Positions 60,887-64,000 of a stretch of DNA of 64,000 nucleotides are shown here, one piece after another; position 1 is the first letter of the stretch; every line of letters starts with the position of its first letter. The translations under genes and the position numbers were made by a program. The stretch is from Opitutaceae bacterium. GTDB taxonomy: Bacteria; Verrucomicrobiota; Verrucomicrobiia; Opitutales; Opitutaceae. The notes beneath the pieces were generated by a model. That model ran no database searches. It was not told where the DNA came from and saw only the letters and a list, made by a program, of their open reading frames with translations. Location of the stretch: NCBI GenBank assembly GCA_028280945.1, contig JANQKV010000005.1, positions 1-64,000 on the forward strand, read 5' to 3'.

Positions 60887-62269
60887 ATGAACTCCTACCT
60901 GCAGGAAGCCCGTCGCACTCTGGTGCTCGCCGGCCCGATTATCGTTGGGCAAGTGAGCCAGATGCTCATGAGCGTGACCGATGCGATCATGATCGGACAT
61001 GTGGGGAAGGTGCAGCTCGCGGCGTCGGCCTTCGCCGGCACGCTGTTTGGATTTTTCTTCATGATCATTATCGGGCTGCTGATCCCCGTTTCGGTTATGG
61101 TCTCGCGCGCCCACGGGGGCGGTGATGAGGCGGAGACCGCGCAATGGCTGAAGCACGGGGTGGTGTTGTCGTCGGTGGCCGGGCTGATCGGCATGATCTT
61201 CATGCTCGGCCTGGGATCCCAGCTGCACCGGTTTGGGCAACCCGCCGAGGTGCTGGCGGAGGTGCATCCCTACTACGAGTTGATCATCATTTCGATCATG
61301 CCGGCCCTGCTCTTCCAAGTGATGCGGCAGTTCGGCGAAGCACTGCAGCGTCCGCTTTTCCCCATGCTGATCCTGCTGGCGGGCGTGTTGCTGAACGTGT
61401 TGCTTAATTGGATACTGATCTACGGCAACTGGGGTGCATCCGCGTTTGGATTGACGGGCGCGGGTTGGGCGACACTGATCTCGCGGTGGGCGGGCGTGCT
61501 GGCTATCTGGGCGTGGATCCGCACATCACCGTGTTTCGATGCGGCATGGCCGCGTGACTGGTGGCGCAACTACACGCTGGCGCGCTTCAAGCGTCTGCTG
61601 GGATTGGGCGTGCCCATCGGCTTTGCCCTGTCGTTTGAGGCGGGCGCCTTCAGCGCGGCGGCGATCATGATGGGGTGGCTTGGTTCGACCGAGCTGGCGG
61701 CGCACCAGATCGCGATCAACTGTGCGGCATTGACGTTCATGTTCCCGCTGGGGATGGCCATGGCTGTCAGCATGCGGGTGGGCCGGGCGGTTGGCGAAAG
61801 ACGACTGTCGGCGCTGCGACCGATCGGCCACAGCGCCCAGGTGATGTCGGGCATCATCATGGGGTCTTTCACGATCCTGTTCGTCTTCGCCGGACACGAC
61901 GTTGCGAGTCTCTTCGTGAAGGAAGGCGAGGTGATTCTCCTGGCCGCCAAGTTGTTGGTTGTGGCGGCGGTGTTTCAGCTTGCTGACGGCGCCCAAGTCG
62001 TGGCCGCATCGGCGTTGCGCGGTTTGACCGATGTCAAGGTGCCCACCGCCATCACGGCGATTGCCTACTGGGTGTTGGCCCTGCCGCTCGGTTGGTGGCT
62101 GGGGTTCCGGACTTCCTTTGGCGCGGAAGGCATCTGGACTGGATTGGCGGCCGGCCTCATCGTGGCGTCGCTCGCATTGGCCTGGCGTTTCCTGCGACTT
62201 ACCCGTGACGGCGGCGCCCATGTGGTGCTCGAATCCGGCAGCCAGGGAAGTCCGGTTGCAACGAGCTGA
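60887..62269 (+). CDS. MATE-family multidrug/metabolite efflux transporter
   Basis: A 460-residue protein from ATG 60887 with twelve helices in two MATE halves: LAGPIIVGQVSQMLMSVTDAIMIGHVG at the start, and GVPIGFALSFEAGAFSAAAI with AAHQIAINCAALTFMFPLGM in the second half. It exchanges cations or protons for drugs or metabolites. ATG 60887 places the first helix at the expected distance. No operon partner. Confidence 0.92.
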   Translation: MNSYLQEARRTLVLAGPIIVGQVSQMLMSVTDAIMIGHVGKVQLAASAFAGTLFGFFFMIIIGLLIPVSVMVSRAHGGGDEAETAQWLKHGVVLSSVAGLIGMIFMLGLGSQLHRFGQPAEVLAEVHPYYELIIISIMPALLFQVMRQFGEALQRPLFPMLILLAGVLLNVLLNWILIYGNWGASAFGLTGAGWATLISRWAGVLAIWAWIRTSPCFDAAWPRDWWRNYTLARFKRLLGLGVPIGFALSFEAGAFSAAAIMMGWLGSTELAAHQIAINCAALTFMFPLGMAMAVSMRVGRAVGERRLSALRPIGHSAQVMSGIIMGSFTILFVFAGHDVASLFVKEGEVILLAAKLLVVAAVFQLADGAQVVAASALRGLTDVKVPTAITAIAYWVLALPLGWWLGFRTSFGAEGIWTGLAAGLIVASLALAWRFLRLTRDGGAHVVLESGSQGSPVATS

Positions 62270-62330
62270 CGGCACATCATTGCCGCTCCAGCTTAGCGCT
62301 CGCCTTCGTCACCCCGTGCTCCCGCTGGTT

Positions 62331-62347
62331 GTCACTTATTAAGTGAC
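62331..62347. repeat. Palindrome GTCACTTA-T-TAAGTGAC
   Basis: Eight-base perfect arms with one central base, 61 bp after the MATE stop and 22 bp before the convergent cystathionine synthase stop. Followed by AAAC as in the palindrome at 51661-51677. Confidence 0.7.
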
Positions 62348-62368
62348 AAACACGGCCGACTCGAAGGT

Positions 62369-63865
62369 TTAGTCCAGGCCGGTGGCCAGGGCGGCGATGA
62401 TGTCTTCGGCGGGTTCGGTGCCGACGGAGAGACGCAGCAGGTCGGGGGGGATGCCGCCTGCGGAGAGTTCCGCCTGACCGGCGTCGCTGGTGATCAGATC
62501 GTAGTGGGCAAGATAGATAAAGGGACAGATCAAGGTGTGGCGCATGCCGAAGCTCGGCCCCTTGGGCAGGGGCAGGCGGTCGTAGACTTCTGCCAGAGTC
62601 CGGTTGACCGTGAAACTCACCATGCTGCCAATACTGTCGGAACGGCGGGCAATCTTGGCAAAGTTGTCCGCGGTGTCCGGCTGCAGACTCCACCAGACGC
62701 GATCAACGGCGGGGTGTTGGCGAAGAAACTCCACGACCTGGATGGCAGTCTTGTTGGTTTGGCGAACGGTCGCCTCGTAGTGCGGGATTTGGGCAGCGAG
62801 GCGTTGCAGGTCACGCGGATAGACCGGGTCGAGGCGTTGCGAAATCCGATCGCGCAGGGCGGCGGCATCGGGGCCATGCGGGTTGATGATCACCGATCCC
62901 GCGATGACATCCCCCTCATTGGCGGCGTATTTGGTGAGGCTGTTGACCACCACGTCGCTGTGCTCAAGCAGGCGAATGTTGAAGGGTGAGACGAGGGTGG
63001 GATCCAGGACCACGCGCCCGCCGGTCGCGTGGACGATGGCCGAGACGCGCGCGATGTCGGCGGTTTGAACCAACGGGTTGGTAGGCACCTCGGTGACTAG
63101 TCCCCCCAACCGAGTCCCGGCGGCATCGACGGCCGCCTGCAAGGCTTCGAGATCGTTCACGTCGGTCAGGTAAACGTAGTCTGCCGGAGTAGCGGTGAAT
63201 CGGCGCAGCTGGGCGATGGTGTCGAGGTAGAGCCAACCCAGTTGAATCCACACCGTCCTCCCGCGTTCGGCCTGCAGGTCGGCCAGCGAGCGCCACGCGC
63301 CATGGAAGGCATTCATGCCCGACGGGGCCAACAGAATGTCCTCGGTCCGCGCTCCCGCGTGCGCATCCACCAGCACGGATTTAATGATCCGGGTGGCATC
63401 TTCGATCGGTGCCAGCTCTTCCGCTTGTTCCGGAATTTCGCCGCGTGCGACCAGCGCGTCCTCCGCAGCGCGCGAACTCAAGAACCCGCCGGTGTTCTGC
63501 AGATAGGTTTTGGCCTGGAGGAAAACATCGGCATCGATGTGGTGGGAGACGCCCGCGATGCCGTCGCAGTCCACCCGACTGGCATCTCCGCCGAGTTCGG
63601 CCACGAGCGCATCGGCCATGCGGGATGAACAGGTCAGCCAGAGCTCGCGATCCTCGAGGCCGCGTTCGACCTGGAAGTGCTGGGCGAGGCGACGATTGAA
63701 ATCGTGCAGCACAAACCGGGGATAGCCGCTGCACATGTGCCGGGTCGTATCCGGGTCGCGTTCTTCGTAGCCCACCACGTTGGCCATGGTCGGAATACTG
63801 CACGATACCGCGTGGGGACGGTCGGGAATCGGTTGGCCAAGGGGAAGGGGAGAAAACGTGGGCAT
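62369..63865 (-). CDS. Cystathionine gamma-synthase-like PLP enzyme, fungal-type
   Basis: A 498-residue Cys/Met-metabolism PLP enzyme. The N-terminus PLGQPIPDRPHAVSCSIPTM and VGYEERDPDTTRHMCSGYPRF resemble fungal cystathionine gamma-synthases more than bacterial MetB. The PLP region includes LLAPSGMNAFHGAWRSL, VVLDPTLVSPFNIRLLEHSD and the Schiff-base lysine in VVNSLTKYAANEGDVIAG. The C-terminus has GTEPAEDIIAALATGLD. It is longer than MetB (about 390). It likely joins activated homoserine with cysteine, using the product of the metX at 26.4 kb. ATG 63865 is chosen since homology begins there; the frame is open to 63988. Confidence 0.85.
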   Translation of the reverse strand: MPTFSPLPLGQPIPDRPHAVSCSIPTMANVVGYEERDPDTTRHMCSGYPRFVLHDFNRRLAQHFQVERGLEDRELWLTCSSRMADALVAELGGDASRVDCDGIAGVSHHIDADVFLQAKTYLQNTGGFLSSRAAEDALVARGEIPEQAEELAPIEDATRIIKSVLVDAHAGARTEDILLAPSGMNAFHGAWRSLADLQAERGRTVWIQLGWLYLDTIAQLRRFTATPADYVYLTDVNDLEALQAAVDAAGTRLGGLVTEVPTNPLVQTADIARVSAIVHATGGRVVLDPTLVSPFNIRLLEHSDVVVNSLTKYAANEGDVIAGSVIINPHGPDAAALRDRISQRLDPVYPRDLQRLAAQIPHYEATVRQTNKTAIQVVEFLRQHPAVDRVWWSLQPDTADNFAKIARRSDSIGSMVSFTVNRTLAEVYDRLPLPKGPSFGMRHTLICPFIYLAHYDLITSDAGQAELSAGGIPPDLLRLSVGTEPAEDIIAALATGLD

Positions 63866-64000
63866 GCGGGCAGGAGGCGCGACCTTGGGCCGTACGAGGG
63901 TGGTTTGGCAATGCGAACGGTCGGGATTGGTTTTTCGGCAAGTGCAGGGTTGAAAAACCATCCCGGTAAACGAAGCCTGCGCGGCCATGATTCTCGTTTC
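63866..64000. other. Right edge of the window, upstream of the cystathionine synthase gene
   Basis: The synthase frame is open back to an ATG at 63988, but the extra 41 residues (Cys- and Pro-containing, no family similarity) are unlikely to be translated. The promoter of the synthase is expected here. No other gene is visible before the edge. Confidence 0.35.

Overview
The window is a high-GC chromosomal segment of a Gram-negative bacterium. It has a TonB receptor, a beta-barrel porin, an RND efflux pump and periplasmic multiheme cytochromes. Gene content points to Verrucomicrobiota, most likely an Opitutaceae-like lineage: nrfHA with split ResB/CcsA maturation genes, a cystathionine gamma-synthase resembling the fungal type, paired heparinase-type lyases, a REP-associated transposase and many short intergenic repeats. 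This taxonomy is inference. No rRNA, tRNA or CRISPR array was recognised.

Layout. 1-0.7 kb: 3' part of a rhuM-family gene followed by a REP pair. 0.8-7.6 kb (minus): a compact nap operon, napD-napA-napB-napF-porin-unknown-CopD-like-cupin-MOSC. 7.7-11.1 kb (plus, divergent): tetraheme cytochrome c, NrfC-type Fe-S protein, NrfD-type membrane subunit and a cysteine-containing Rrf2 regulator. 11.1-11.9 kb: RAYT transposase with REP elements on both sides. 11.9-16.1 kb (minus): nrfH-nrfA-resB-ccsA. Together these genes encode reduction of nitrate to nitrite (Nap) and nitrite to ammonium (Nrf). The divergent cytochrome/Fe-S/NrfD module is the best candidate for feeding electrons to Nap, because no napC, napG or napH is present.

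16.5-23 kb: two small uncharacterised genes and a lyase-lyase-sialidase operon. 23-27.5 kb: DUF255 thioredoxin-domain protein, metW and metX, with metX bracketed by repeats. 27.9-32 kb: gamma-glutamyltransferase, a methyltransferase, a TIM-barrel protein and a YCII protein. 32.3-33.8 kb: an AT-rich islet with an orphan acyl-CoA dehydrogenase. 34-38.6 kb: ECF sigma factor, TonB receptor and FecR. 38.7-40.7 kb: hflKC. 40.8-47.4 kb: TetR-controlled RND efflux operon. 47.6-51.6 kb: rpmH-rnpA-yidD-yidC-yebC-yfcE-like. 51.8-53.1 kb: YgjP-like metallopeptidase and FKBP. 53.2-55.2 kb: a low-GC islet of three unknown membrane or secreted proteins. 55.4-64 kb: AEC transporter, a 1143-residue coiled-coil LysM protein, EamA and MATE transporters, and a cystathionine gamma-synthase.

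The most unusual observations are a NapB that looks like two diheme NapB units fused in tandem, the NapC-less electron-input module beside it, the RAYT/REP system, a terminator overlapping the likely ribosome binding site of fecR, two palindromes that keep pairing through compensatory changes, and AT-rich islets with odd starts and tails.
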